A stretch of DNA of 64,000 nucleotides from Protaetiibacter sp. Lineage in GTDB: Bacteria > Actinomycetota > Actinomycetes > Actinomycetales > Microbacteriaceae. This document shows positions 1 to 8,511 of the stretch, one piece after another; position 1 is the first letter of the stretch; each line of letters starts with the position of its first letter. The notes under the pieces were generated by a model. It saw only the letters and a program-made list of their open reading frames with translations. It was not told the origin of the DNA and did not search any database. The stretch covers positions 1 through 64,000 of the forward strand of contig JASLGG010000035.1 in the NCBI GenBank assembly GCA_030150265.1, written 5' to 3'. The position numbers and the translations under genes were made by a program.

Positions 1-171
1 GGTGCGCCGTCGGGCCCCGCCGGCGCGGATGCCGCGCCGCGCTCCGAGGGCGGCGGCACCCACGACGGCAAGGGCACCGAGCACCACGACGGCAACGCCT
101 CGCCCGCGAAGCGCCGCCGTCGCCGTCGCGGCTCCGGCAGCGGCGCACCGACACCTCCGCCCGCCGCCTAG
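1..171 (+). CDS. C-terminal tail of a truncated, Arg-rich protein (left window edge)
   Basis: An open frame enters from the left edge in frame 1 and ends at TAG 169-171. The 56 visible residues are of low complexity: Gly, Ala, Asp and His, then a run of six arginines preceded by KR and a short Gly-Ser-Ala-Pro tail. Basic tails of this kind are common at the C-terminus of actinobacterial DEAD-box RNA helicases, where they help RNA binding. No helicase motif is inside the window, so that identity is only a guess. Codon use (GCG GAT GCC, strong G/C at third positions) fits a real coding frame. Confidence 0.55.
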   Translation, partial: GAPSGPAGADAAPRSEGGGTHDGKGTEHHDGNASPAKRRRRRRGSGSGAPTPPPAA

Positions 172-224
172 CCTCCCCGCGTCGTCCGGCTGCTGGCGCC
201 CTCGCGCTGTCGGCGCCCTCGGCA

Positions 225-400
225 TCCCAAATCAAGGATGCTCGCGCCCACATCACGGAGCCGGTGAGGAGATTCGGCCTCATCAGCCACATCCACCTCA
301 CTGGTCACCCGAACTCCTTGACTTGGGCGCGAGCATCCTTGATTTGGGAGCGGAGTTCCTTGATTTTGGGAGCGGAGTTCCTTGAGGTGGGCGCGAGAGC
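225..400. repeat. 26-bp inverted repeat plus four-unit 21-bp tandem array
   Basis: This lies in the 172-515 gap between the truncated gene and the PHP gene, which has no convincing coding frame. The arm 225-250 is the exact reverse complement of 324-349 (26 of 26 bases). The right arm sits within four contiguous units starting CCTTGA at 316-336, 337-357, 358-379 and 380-400 (periods 21, 21, 22, 21), each shaped CCTTGA-x-TTGGG-x-GCG. The units are AT-richer than the surroundings. The element could fold as a long hairpin and may end transcription of the convergent flanking genes, but its precise array form suggests a repeat family. Confidence 0.8.
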
Positions 401-515
401 CGGGCGAGCGGGGCATCCGCGATTCGAGAGGCCCAGGTGCCCGGGCTGTACCTGCGATGGACGGATACCGCGGCACAGCGCGGGCGATTCAGGCGCCGCG
501 GCACGGCCGAGTGGC

Positions 516-1367
516 TCAGCCGCGGAACGGACGCGAGCCCGTGCCGCGCGCCGCGATCGCGGCGTACACCTCCGGCGCGGTGGTGTTCTCGCCGAGCCGG
601 TTGGGCTTGCCCGCCCCGTGGTAGTCGCTCGAGCCCGTGGTCACGAGCCCGAAGCGGCGGGCGACGTCGGCCCAGTGCGCGCGTGAGGCGGGCGGGTTGT
701 CGCGATGGTCGAGCTCGAGGCCGAAGAGGCCCGCGTCGACGAGCGCGCGCATCCGCGCATCCGACAGCACGCGCTGCGGGCCGCGGGCACCCGGATGCGC
801 GATCACGGCGACCCCGCCGGCCCCGGTGATGAGCCGCACGCCCTCGAGCGGCGGCGGCGCCTCGTGCGGACGGTAGTAGCCGCCTCGCCAGTGCAGGATC
901 GTCTGGAACGCGGCCGTGCGGTCGGGCACGTGCCCGCGGGCCACGAGCGCGTCCGCGATGTGCGGGCGGCCCACGGTGGCGCCCGGGGTGGTCTGCGCGA
1001 GCACGTCGTCCCAGCTGAGGGCGTAGTCGGCCGCGATCCGCTCCACCATCGCCTCGGCGCGGTGCAGGCGCTCGGAGCGGATGGCGGCGGTCGCCTCCAC
1101 GAGGTCGGGGTCGTCGGGGTCCACGAGGTAGCCGAGGATGTGCACGCTCGCGTAGTCGAGCTGGGTGGAGAGCTCGATGCCGGGCACGAGCTCGAGACCG
1201 GTGCCGGCGGCCGCCGAGAAGGCCTCATCCCACCCGGAGGTGGAGTCGTGATCGGTGATCGCGAGGGCGCCGAGCCCGGCGGCGACGCCCGCGGCGACCA
1301 GCTCGGCGGGGGTCTCGGTGCCGTCGGACACGCTCGAGTGGGCGTGCAGATCGATCGGTCCGGGCAT
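516..1367 (-). CDS. PHP-domain phosphoesterase, RNase AM / nucleoside 3',5'-bisphosphate phosphatase type
   Basis: This 283-residue protein is made of a single PHP domain. Metal-binding motifs follow the family order: DLHAHSSVSDG (residues 6-16), ITDHD (37-41), PGIE (62-65), then GRPH, AHPGA and SSDYHG near the C-terminus. Proteins of this length and motif set (YciV/TrpH) hydrolyse nucleoside 3',5'-bisphosphates or trim 5' RNA ends in the cytoplasm with a trinuclear metal site. The exact substrate cannot be read here. ATG at 1367 is preceded by GAGGGG and by a TAGCAT box 6 nt upstream, so initiation could be SD-led or leaderless. It is divergent from the phosphatase at 1513. Confidence 0.88.
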   Translation of the reverse strand: MPGPIDLHAHSSVSDGTETPAELVAAGVAAGLGALAITDHDSTSGWDEAFSAAAGTGLELVPGIELSTQLDYASVHILGYLVDPDDPDLVEATAAIRSERLHRAEAMVERIAADYALSWDDVLAQTTPGATVGRPHIADALVARGHVPDRTAAFQTILHWRGGYYRPHEAPPPLEGVRLITGAGGVAVIAHPGARGPQRVLSDARMRALVDAGLFGLELDHRDNPPASRAHWADVARRFGLVTTGSSDYHGAGKPNRLGENTTAPEVYAAIAARGTGSRPFRG

Positions 1368-1391
1368 CCCCTCATGCTAGGGCGACGGCTC

Positions 1392-1476
1392 GGATGCCGC
1401 AGAAGCAGGCCCCCTCGCGCGTTCTCGGCCACCGAACGGCACTCGCAGCACGACCCGGCCTGCTTCTGCGACATCC
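1392..1476. repeat. 85-bp inverted-repeat element with 20-bp arms
   Basis: Arms 1392-1411 and 1457-1476 pair over 20 bp with one mismatch and enclose 45 nt. The core of the arm (GCAGAAGCAGG) resembles, with one extra or missing base, the arm of the 89-bp elements near 22 kb. It fills the spacer between two divergent genes and ends 24 nt before the TAGGCT promoter box of the + strand gene. The geometry is too large for a simple terminator, and divergent promoters do not need one here. Confidence 0.75.
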
Positions 1477-1512
1477 ACAGATCACTCAGCGGCGTCGCCT
1501 AGGCTCGACGGG

Positions 1513-2532
1513 ATGATCGGACGCCTGCTCGCCGCCGCGGTCACCCTCGCCCTCGCCGCCCTCCTGCTGCTCGCCTGCTGGCCGCAGCTGCTGGGGCTCG
1601 AGCAGGTCATGGGGGTGGCTCAGCTGGTGTCGCTGCGCGGGATGACGACCCTGGTGGCCGTGCTCGCGGCGGTGCTCCTGACCCTGCTCGCGCTGCTGTC
1701 GCCACGCGCCCGCCGCTTCTTCGCCGGCCTCGCGGTGCTGCTGCTCGCCTTCTCGGTGCTCCAGGTGGGCGTGCTCGCGGTCCGGGGGGCGACGGGAGGC
1801 GCCTTCCAGACGCTCGCGCCCCGCGACCTCGTGGTGCTCTCGTGGAACACCCTCGGCGACGCCCCGGGCGCTCAGCGCATCGCGGAGCTCGCGCTCGCGC
1901 AGGAGGCCGACATCGTGGTGCTCCCCGAGACGAGCCACGACGCGGGCGAGCAGGTGAGGGCGCTCATGACGGAGGCCGGCCGCCCGATGCAGCTGCTCGA
2001 CCGGCAGCTCGACCAGATCTCGAAGGCGCGCTCGACGGTGCTGCTCGTGAGCGTCGCGCTCGGCGAGTACCGCATCGACGAGGAAGCGGGCACGACGCCG
2101 ACGCTGCCGAGCCTCGCGGCGGTGCCGGTGGGCGGATCCGGTCCCACGATCGTCGCGGCGCATCCGGTGGCGCCGGTTCCCGGCGAGATGCGGAACTGGC
2201 GCACCGGGCTGGGCTGGCTGGCCGAACGCTGCGCGAGCACGGACGCCGACGTGATCGTCGCGGGCGACCTCAACTCGACCCTCGACCACTGGGCGTCGCT
2301 CGGGGACGGGGCCGGCCTCGGCGCGTGCCGCGACGCGGCGCGCGCGACGGGTGTGGCGGCTCTCGGCACCTGGCCCACCGTGCTGCCCCCGCTGCTCGGC
2401 GCCCCCATCGACCACGTGCTCGCCTCCGGCCGCTGGCAGGCCGTCGGGTTCCGCGTGCTCGACTCCGTCGACGGCGCGGGCTCCGACCACCGCCCGGTCG
2501 TCGCCCAGCTCCGTCCGAGCGGGTCGAACTAG
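1513..2532 (+). CDS. Membrane-anchored endonuclease/exonuclease/phosphatase (EEP) family protein
   Basis: This is a 339-residue protein with three hydrophobic N-terminal segments (about 5-24, 41-63, 67-90) followed by an EEP fold. Family motifs are visible: SWNT, a metal-binding LPE glutamate, AAHPVAP, GDLNST with the catalytic Asp/Asn, IDHVLAS and the terminal GSDHRPV with the catalytic His. The catalytic domain probably lies outside the membrane. Relatives cleave phosphodiesters in nucleic acids, lipids or inositol phosphates, and the substrate here is unknown. Start ATG 1513 has no SD but follows a TAGGCT -10 box (1500-1505) by 7 nt, so the mRNA is probably leaderless. Confidence 0.85.
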   Translation: MIGRLLAAAVTLALAALLLLACWPQLLGLEQVMGVAQLVSLRGMTTLVAVLAAVLLTLLALLSPRARRFFAGLAVLLLAFSVLQVGVLAVRGATGGAFQTLAPRDLVVLSWNTLGDAPGAQRIAELALAQEADIVVLPETSHDAGEQVRALMTEAGRPMQLLDRQLDQISKARSTVLLVSVALGEYRIDEEAGTTPTLPSLAAVPVGGSGPTIVAAHPVAPVPGEMRNWRTGLGWLAERCASTDADVIVAGDLNSTLDHWASLGDGAGLGACRDAARATGVAALGTWPTVLPPLLGAPIDHVLASGRWQAVGFRVLDSVDGAGSDHRPVVAQLRPSGSN

Positions 2533-2572
2533 CTGGAGCCCGTTCGCCCGCGCCGGTGGGAGGATGGGGGGC

Positions 2573-4018
2573 ATGGCTGACAGCACCCCCGTCGACACCT
2601 CCGCGCGCGCCACCACCCCGGCGACCGCGAACCGCTCCACGACCCCGAGCTCGGACGCGTTCCGCGAGTTCATCTTCGGCGGCTGGGCCGAGCGCCCGGC
2701 GCCGCTGCCGGCGCCCCGCGAGCAGGCGGCCTTCGCGGCGGCCCGCCGCATCCGGCTCGCCGCCCAGTTCCCCGGCGCGACCCTCGTGATCCCCGCGGGC
2801 CCCGCCAAGGTGCGCTCGAACGACACCGACTACCCCTACCGCGCCCACTCCGCCTTCTCCCACCTCACCGGCTGGGCGAGCGACACCGTGCCGGGCGCCG
2901 TGCTCGTGATCGGCCCGGGCGACGACGCCCCCGCCACCCTGTTCTTCACCCCGACCGCCGGCCGCGACTCCGAGGAGTTCTACGCGAACGCCGCGATCGG
3001 CGAGTTCTGGACCGGCCCCCGCCCCTCGCTCGCCCACGTCGCCGCCGACCTCGGCCTCGCCACCCGCCCGCTCGTCGAGCTCGAGGCCGCGGGCGACGAG
3101 GTGCTCGTGCTGCGCGGCGTCGACCCCTCCGCCGACGAGCTCGCCGCGGTGAGCGTCGCCGAGGCCGAGCTGCTGCGCGCGGTAAGCGAGCTGCGCCTCG
3201 TGAAGGACGCCTACGAGGTGGCGGAGATGCGCGCCGCGATCGCCGCGACGAAGACGGGCTTCGACGACGTCGTCGCCGACTTCCCGCAGATCGTCGCCCA
3301 CCCGCGCGGCGAACGCCTCGTCGAGGGCACCTTCAACCGCCGGGCACGCGCCGAGGGCAACACGGTCGGCTACGACACGATCGCCGCATCCGGTGCGCAC
3401 GCCTGCATCCTGCACTGGACCCGCAACGACGGCCCCGTCGCCCCGGGCGACCTCCTGCTGCTCGACGCCGGCGTCGAGCTCGACTCGCTCTACACCGCCG
3501 ACATCACCCGCACGCTGCCGGTGAGCGGCACCTTCACCGAGGTGCAGCGCCGCGTCTACGAGGCGGTGCGGGAGGCGGCGGATGCGGCGTTCCGCATCGT
3601 GCGCCCCGGCATCCGGTTCCGCGAGATCCACGCGGAGGCCATGAAGGTGATCGCCGCGAGGACCGCCGAATGGGGCCTGCTGCCGGTGAGCGCCGAGGAG
3701 TCGCTGCAACCGGAGCTGCAGTACCACCGCCGCTACATGGTGCACGGCACGAGCCACCACCTCGGCATCGACGTGCACGACTGCGCGCAGGCGCGCCGCG
3801 AGCTGTACCTCGACGGGGTGCTCGAGCCGGGGATGGTGTTCACGATCGAGCCGGGGCTCTACTTCCAGCCCGACGACCTCACGGTGCCCGAGGAGTACCG
3901 CGGCATCGGCGTGCGCATCGAGGACGACATCCTCGTGACGGCGGATGGCGCCGAGAACCTCTCGGCGGGCATCCCGCGCACCGCCGACGAGGTCGAGGCC
4001 TGGCTCGCGGGGCGCTGA
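2573..4018 (+). CDS. Aminopeptidase P family (Xaa-Pro aminopeptidase), M24B
   Basis: This 481-residue cytosolic metallopeptidase removes an N-terminal residue that precedes proline. The N-terminal half is the AMPP_N domain (about 25-170). The C-terminal pita-bread domain carries all five dinuclear metal ligands: D298 (LLLLDAG), D310 (TADITR), H396 (HGTSHHLG), E426 (TIEPG) and E450 (GVRIEDD). ATG 2573 was chosen because it follows GGGAGG and starts the family-like region; longer in-frame extension upstream would overlap the EEP gene. A Thr/Ser/Pro-rich leader of about 25 residues precedes the first domain. It ends 4 nt before the convergent TetR gene. Confidence 0.93.
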   Translation: MADSTPVDTSARATTPATANRSTTPSSDAFREFIFGGWAERPAPLPAPREQAAFAAARRIRLAAQFPGATLVIPAGPAKVRSNDTDYPYRAHSAFSHLTGWASDTVPGAVLVIGPGDDAPATLFFTPTAGRDSEEFYANAAIGEFWTGPRPSLAHVAADLGLATRPLVELEAAGDEVLVLRGVDPSADELAAVSVAEAELLRAVSELRLVKDAYEVAEMRAAIAATKTGFDDVVADFPQIVAHPRGERLVEGTFNRRARAEGNTVGYDTIAASGAHACILHWTRNDGPVAPGDLLLLDAGVELDSLYTADITRTLPVSGTFTEVQRRVYEAVREAADAAFRIVRPGIRFREIHAEAMKVIAARTAEWGLLPVSAEESLQPELQYHRRYMVHGTSHHLGIDVHDCAQARRELYLDGVLEPGMVFTIEPGLYFQPDDLTVPEEYRGIGVRIEDDILVTADGAENLSAGIPRTADEVEAWLAGR

Positions 4019-4021
4019 CCC

Positions 4022-4969
4022 TCAGCCGCGGCGCAGGCGGTCGCGCGCCTCGCGCATCCGTTCGCGCTCGCGCTTGCGCGCCTCGCGCAGCTGCTTCTCG
4101 GCCTCCCGCCGCGCCTTGACGGCCTCCTTGACCTTCGGGTCGCGCGCGGCCTGCACCCCGAGCGGGTCGGGGGCGGCCACGAGCGCGGGAGCGGGCGACG
4201 CCGCGAGGTAGCGCTCGACGCCGTCGAGCACCCTCTCGAGCCCGAAGGCGAACGGGTCGTCGGGACCCGGCGCGAACACCCCGGCGACGAGCGCGCGGTG
4301 CACGCGCGGGAACTGCTCGGGCGTGATGAAGGAGGCGAGCATCTCGGATGCGCGGGTGTCGAGCGCGTCGGGGCTCACCCCGGCGTCGGCGGCCGCCGCG
4401 AGGTACCCGCGCTCGATGAGCCCCTGCCAGCGCACCTGGGCGGTGACGGCGAGCACGATCGCGACCTTCGCCTCCTCGTCGTCGGATGCCGGGGCGAGCA
4501 CCTCGAGCGCCGCGTCGAGCCAGGCGAGGTTGTTGGGCGTCTGCGGGGTGCCCTCGATGGCGATGTCGAGCAGCCAGGGGTGCTCCCGGTACACCTCGAG
4601 GGTCGCGGCGGCCCAGGCGGCGAGGCCGGCGCGCCAGCCCTCGGCCTCGAGCACCGTCTCGGGCGGCACGCCGACGCCGCGCTCCTGCATGAGCACGAGC
4701 AGGTCGTCCTTTGAGGTCACGTAGCGGTAGAGCGACATGGGCGTGAAGCCGAGGGCGCTCGCGACGCTCGACATCGAGACGGCGGCGAGGCCGCCCTGGT
4801 CGGCGAGCTCGACGGCCACGTCGACGATGCGCTCGATGGAGAGCTCGCGCTTGGGCCCGCGCTGCGGGTTCGCGGCGACGCCCCAGGCGAGCGCGATCGC
4901 GCGCGGGAGCTCGGGGTCGGCATCCGGATGTTCGGCCATGGTCACCCAATCGTAGACGTCGCTTGACAT
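4022..4969 (-). CDS. TetR-family transcriptional repressor, TetR_C tetracycline-repressor-like
   Basis: The 315-residue protein has a TetR N-terminal helix-turn-helix (about residues 40-90, with SVASALGFTPMSLYRYV as the DNA-reading part). A C-terminal ligand-binding domain of the TetR_C type runs to about residue 260, followed by a highly charged Lys/Arg/Glu tail that looks helical or coiled-coil. ATG 4969 is supported by an AGGAGG four bases upstream; the in-frame ATG at 4939 lacks one. It is transcribed away from the ABC exporter at 5053, and two palindromes lie between them. The usual inference is ligand-relieved repression of the exporter and of itself. The ligand is unknown. Confidence 0.9.
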   Translation of the reverse strand: MSSDVYDWVTMAEHPDADPELPRAIALAWGVAANPQRGPKRELSIERIVDVAVELADQGGLAAVSMSSVASALGFTPMSLYRYVTSKDDLLVLMQERGVGVPPETVLEAEGWRAGLAAWAAATLEVYREHPWLLDIAIEGTPQTPNNLAWLDAALEVLAPASDDEEAKVAIVLAVTAQVRWQGLIERGYLAAAADAGVSPDALDTRASEMLASFITPEQFPRVHRALVAGVFAPGPDDPFAFGLERVLDGVERYLAASPAPALVAAPDPLGVQAARDPKVKEAVKARREAEKQLREARKRERERMREARDRLRRG

Positions 4970-4983
4970 CGGCCCTCCTGACT

Positions 4984-5030
4984 GTGTATCCCTTACACTA
5001 TCGTATGCGTCATAAACAGTTTATGGCGCA
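4984..5030. promoter_or_regulatory. Divergent promoter region with two palindromic operators
   Basis: On the + strand TTGACA (4963-4968) and TGTATC (4985-4990) are 16 nt apart and could be the exporter promoter. The palindrome GTGTA-N5-TACAC (4984-4998) overlaps the -10. A second palindrome at 5006-5030 has CATAAAC-A-GTTTATG at its centre, flanked by TGCG and CGCA; only the pair T5010/G5026 breaks 25-bp symmetry. Both are typical in size for TetR dimers, and the divergent TetR gene is the obvious partner. Confidence 0.7.
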
Positions 5031-5052
5031 CTCAGAGAACGGAGCGAGTCCC

Positions 5053-5943
<891 letters not shown>

Positions 5944-5945
5944 CC

Positions 5946-6752
5946 ATGACCGCTCTGACCGCATCCCCCGCCCTCACCACGCCGCCGCCCGCCGCCACCC
6001 GCCTCTCCGTGACGGGCGCCTTCATCGGCCGCAGCCTGCTGCGCACCGTGCGCACGCCCGACGCCCTCGTCATGGCGATCGCGCTGCCGACCGTGCTCAT
6101 GCTGCTGTTCACCTTCGTGTTCGGCGGCGCCCTCGAGGCGGACGGCAGCTACGTCGACTACGTCGTGCCGGGCATCATCCTGCTGTGCGCGGGCTTCGGC
6201 GCCGCCTCGACGGCCGTCGACGTCGCGGGCGACATGCAGGCGGGCATCATCGCGCGCTTCCGCACGATGCCGATCGACGCCTCGTCGGTCATCACGGGGC
6301 ACGTCGTCGCGAGCCTGGTGCGCAACCTGGTGGCCACCGGAATCGTCATCGGGGTCGCCGTGCTCGTGGGGTTCCGCCCGACCGGCACGGCTCTCGACTG
6401 GCTCGGCATGGCGGCGCTCGTCGCCGGCTACATCCTCGCGATCACCTACCTGTTCGCGGCGATCGGCCTCGCCTCCTCGAGCCCTCAGGCGGCGAGCGGC
6501 TACGGCTTCCTCCTGATGTTCCTGCCGTACCTCTCGAGCGCCTTCGTGCCGGTCGACACGATGCCCGAGTGGCTGCAGTGGGTGGCGCGCAACCAGCCGC
6601 TCACTCCCATCATCGAGACCATCCGCGGCCTTCTCCTCGGCACCGACATCGGCGCGAGCGGATGGTGGGCGCTCGGCTGGTGCGCGCTCATCCTCGCGGT
6701 CGCCGCGATCCTCACCCGCGCCCTGTTCCGGTCGAGGACCGGCAGCCGCTGA
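5946..6752 (+). CDS. DrrB-type ABC-2 exporter permease
   Basis: This 268-residue inner-membrane protein has about six hydrophobic segments, beginning near residue 38 after a Thr/Pro/Ala-rich leader. The ABC-2 family hallmarks are present: a cytosolic loop with DMQAGIIARFRTMP and the C-terminal part PEWLQWVARNQPLTPIIE, typical of DrrB and NodJ-like permeases. It forms the export channel with the preceding ATPase and overlaps its operon, with only CC between stop and start. Expression should follow the TetR operators upstream. The exported compound cannot be inferred. Confidence 0.92.
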   Translation: MTALTASPALTTPPPAATRLSVTGAFIGRSLLRTVRTPDALVMAIALPTVLMLLFTFVFGGALEADGSYVDYVVPGIILLCAGFGAASTAVDVAGDMQAGIIARFRTMPIDASSVITGHVVASLVRNLVATGIVIGVAVLVGFRPTGTALDWLGMAALVAGYILAITYLFAAIGLASSSPQAASGYGFLLMFLPYLSSAFVPVDTMPEWLQWVARNQPLTPIIETIRGLLLGTDIGASGWWALGWCALILAVAAILTRALFRSRTGSR

Positions 6753-6764
6753 CCGCGCCGTCCC

Positions 6765-6818
6765 TCGCCGAGCAGCCGCGCCCGACCCGACGGGGTCGGA
6801 TGCGGCTACTCGGCGAGC
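6765..6818. terminator. Convergent hairpin between exporter permease and MalY-like gene
   Basis: TCGCCGAGCAGCCGC pairs with GCGGCTACTCGGCGA with one mismatch, and a second nested stem CCGACCC / GGGTCGG lies inside. The hairpin begins 12 nt after the permease stop and overlaps the last codons of the minus-strand aminotransferase, as expected for a shared bidirectional terminator. Confidence 0.6.
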
Positions 6819-7966
6819 GAGCGGGCCAGCTGCTCGACCATCCGCCCCAGGATGGGCCGCGGGGTCGCGAAGATCAGGCGGAGGAAGCCGACGCCCGCCT
6901 CGCCCGTGGCGGCACCGTCGGTGAGGGCCACCCCGGCTCGCTCGCGGAAGAAGTCGGCGGGCGCGTCGAGCCCCAGCCCGCGCGCGTCGAGCCAGGCGAT
7001 GTAGGTGCCCTCCGGCATCCGGTACCCGATGCCCGGGATGCGCTCCGCGAGCGCCTCGGCGAGGAACCGCCGGTTGCCGTCGAGGTAGTCGAGCACCTCC
7101 GCGAGCCACGCGCGGTCCTCGGAGTAGGCGGCCGTGTTCGCGATCACTCCGAGGTTCGAGGCGCCGTGGGCGGCCATGAAGCCGACCCGCTCCCAGGTCT
7201 CGCGATCGGGGTCGTTCGTCACGACGAACTGCGCGGTCTTGAGCCCCGGCAGGTTCCACGCCTTCGAGGCGGAGGTCGCGGTGACGGTGTGCGCCGCCGC
7301 CGCGGGCGAGACGGATGCGTAGGGCACGTGCCGCGCGGGCGCGTAGACGAGCGGGGCGTGGATCTCGTCCGAGAACACCCGCCCGCCGTGACGCTCCACG
7401 ACCTCGCTCACGGCGAGCAGCTCCTCGCGCGTGAACACCCGCCCCACGGGGTTGCACGGGTTGCACAGCACGAGCAGGCTCGCGCCCGCCTCGAAGGCCG
7501 CCTCGATGCCGGCGAGGTCGAGCGCGTAGCGCCCCTCGGTCACGGTCATCGGCACCTGGATCACCTCGTGCCCGGCCTCCGGCGGCACCGTCAGGAACGG
7601 CATGTAGGCGGGCGTCGGCACGATCACCGGCGCGCCGGGGCGCGCGTAGTGCTCCATCGCGAGCTGGAGCCCGGCGATGACGTCGGCGATCGGATGGATG
7701 TCGGATGCCGGCACCTGCCAGTCGTACGCGTCGCGGAACCAGCCCGCCGCGGCATCCGACATGGCATCCGACATCGCGGTCGGCAGATAGCCGAAGAGGC
7801 CGTCGTCGACCGCGCGGTGCAGCGCACGGGAGATGCCGGGCGCGACCCCGAAGTCGGACTCGGCCACGAAGGCGCCGATCGTGCCGGGGAACATCGTCCA
7901 CTTGACGCCCCCGAGCTCGCGCAGCCGTTCGACGCCGATCGCGTCGAACGAGGAGGAGAGCCCCAT
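6806..7966 (-). CDS. MalY/PatB-family PLP enzyme, probable cystathionine beta-lyase
   Basis: The 386-residue protein is a fold-type I PLP enzyme. The cofactor lysine is K235 in TSASKAWNLPGLK, the substrate-binding Asn is N172 in CNPCNPVGRVFT, and SDEIH (199-203) binds the pyridine nitrogen. The sequence TSASKAWNLPG is diagnostic for the MalY/PatB branch, which splits cystathionine or other C-S substrates into homocysteine or thiol, pyruvate and ammonia. The start ATG 7966 lies 4 nt after the stop of the upstream stress-protein gene in the same direction, so both are probably cotranscribed. A plain aminotransferase is the main alternative. Confidence 0.88.
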   Translation of the reverse strand: MGLSSSFDAIGVERLRELGGVKWTMFPGTIGAFVAESDFGVAPGISRALHRAVDDGLFGYLPTAMSDAMSDAAAGWFRDAYDWQVPASDIHPIADVIAGLQLAMEHYARPGAPVIVPTPAYMPFLTVPPEAGHEVIQVPMTVTEGRYALDLAGIEAAFEAGASLLVLCNPCNPVGRVFTREELLAVSEVVERHGGRVFSDEIHAPLVYAPARHVPYASVSPAAAAHTVTATSASKAWNLPGLKTAQFVVTNDPDRETWERVGFMAAHGASNLGVIANTAAYSEDRAWLAEVLDYLDGNRRFLAEALAERIPGIGYRMPEGTYIAWLDARGLGLDAPADFFRERAGVALTDGAATGEAGVGFLRLIFATPRPILGRMVEQLARSLAE

Positions 7967-7970
7967 TGCG

Positions 7971-8462
7971 TCAGGACTCGGAGGGCGTGCGCGCGAGGGC
8001 GTCCTGCGCCTGGGCGAGGTGGCCCGGCTCGAGGATGATCTGGTAGTTCGCCGCGAGCACCTGCGAGATCGACTCGAAGTCGCGGCTGCGCCGGCTCACC
8101 GCGTAGCCGATGAGCTGCAGGAAGAGCCCGAGCGCGGCGCCGATGAAGACGGCCGCCGCGAAGAGCTGCCAGGTGAAGGTCGGCGAGATGAAGCTCAGCA
8201 GGAGCCCCATGAAGATGCCCAGCCAGGCGCCGGAGAGGATGCCGGAGAACGCCGCCCGGTTCCAGGAGCGCTTGCGGGTGACGATCTCGACGCTCGTCAG
8301 GTTGTTGCCGACGATGGCGAGCTTCGCCACCGGGAAGTCGGCCTTGGCGAGCCGGTCGACGACCTTCTGGGCGTCGGGGTAGCTGTCGTAGGTGCCCAGC
8401 ACGTCGCCGTGCGGCACGGTCAGCGGGGCACCGGGGCGGGAGAACGGCGAGGGAGTGGACAC
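7971..8462 (-). CDS. General stress protein 17M-like membrane protein
   Basis: This 163-residue protein starts at GTG 8462 behind GAGGGG. Residues about 20-70 match the general stress protein 17M domain, with a DSYPDAQKVVDRL core and an AIVGNNLTSVE strand. Two hydrophobic segments with many Gly, Ala and Phe follow (about 75-95 and 100-125), and a short hydrophilic tail ends the protein. Such proteins are found in many actinobacteria and their function is not known. They are thought to be small inner-membrane proteins linked to stress. It is divergent from the MgtE-like gene, with 49 nt in between. Confidence 0.8.
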   Translation of the reverse strand: MSTPSPFSRPGAPLTVPHGDVLGTYDSYPDAQKVVDRLAKADFPVAKLAIVGNNLTSVEIVTRKRSWNRAAFSGILSGAWLGIFMGLLLSFISPTFTWQLFAAAVFIGAALGLFLQLIGYAVSRRSRDFESISQVLAANYQIILEPGHLAQAQDALARTPSES

Positions 8463-8511
8463 CCCCTCATTCTCGCACCAGCCCGCCAGGTGCGCCGAGT
8501 AGGGTTTTCCC

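Noticed and set aside
4963..5052. Longer N-terminus of the exporter ATPase from ATG 4963
   Set aside because: It would run through both palindromic operators and has no SD; ATG 5053 has GGAG and matches the family start.
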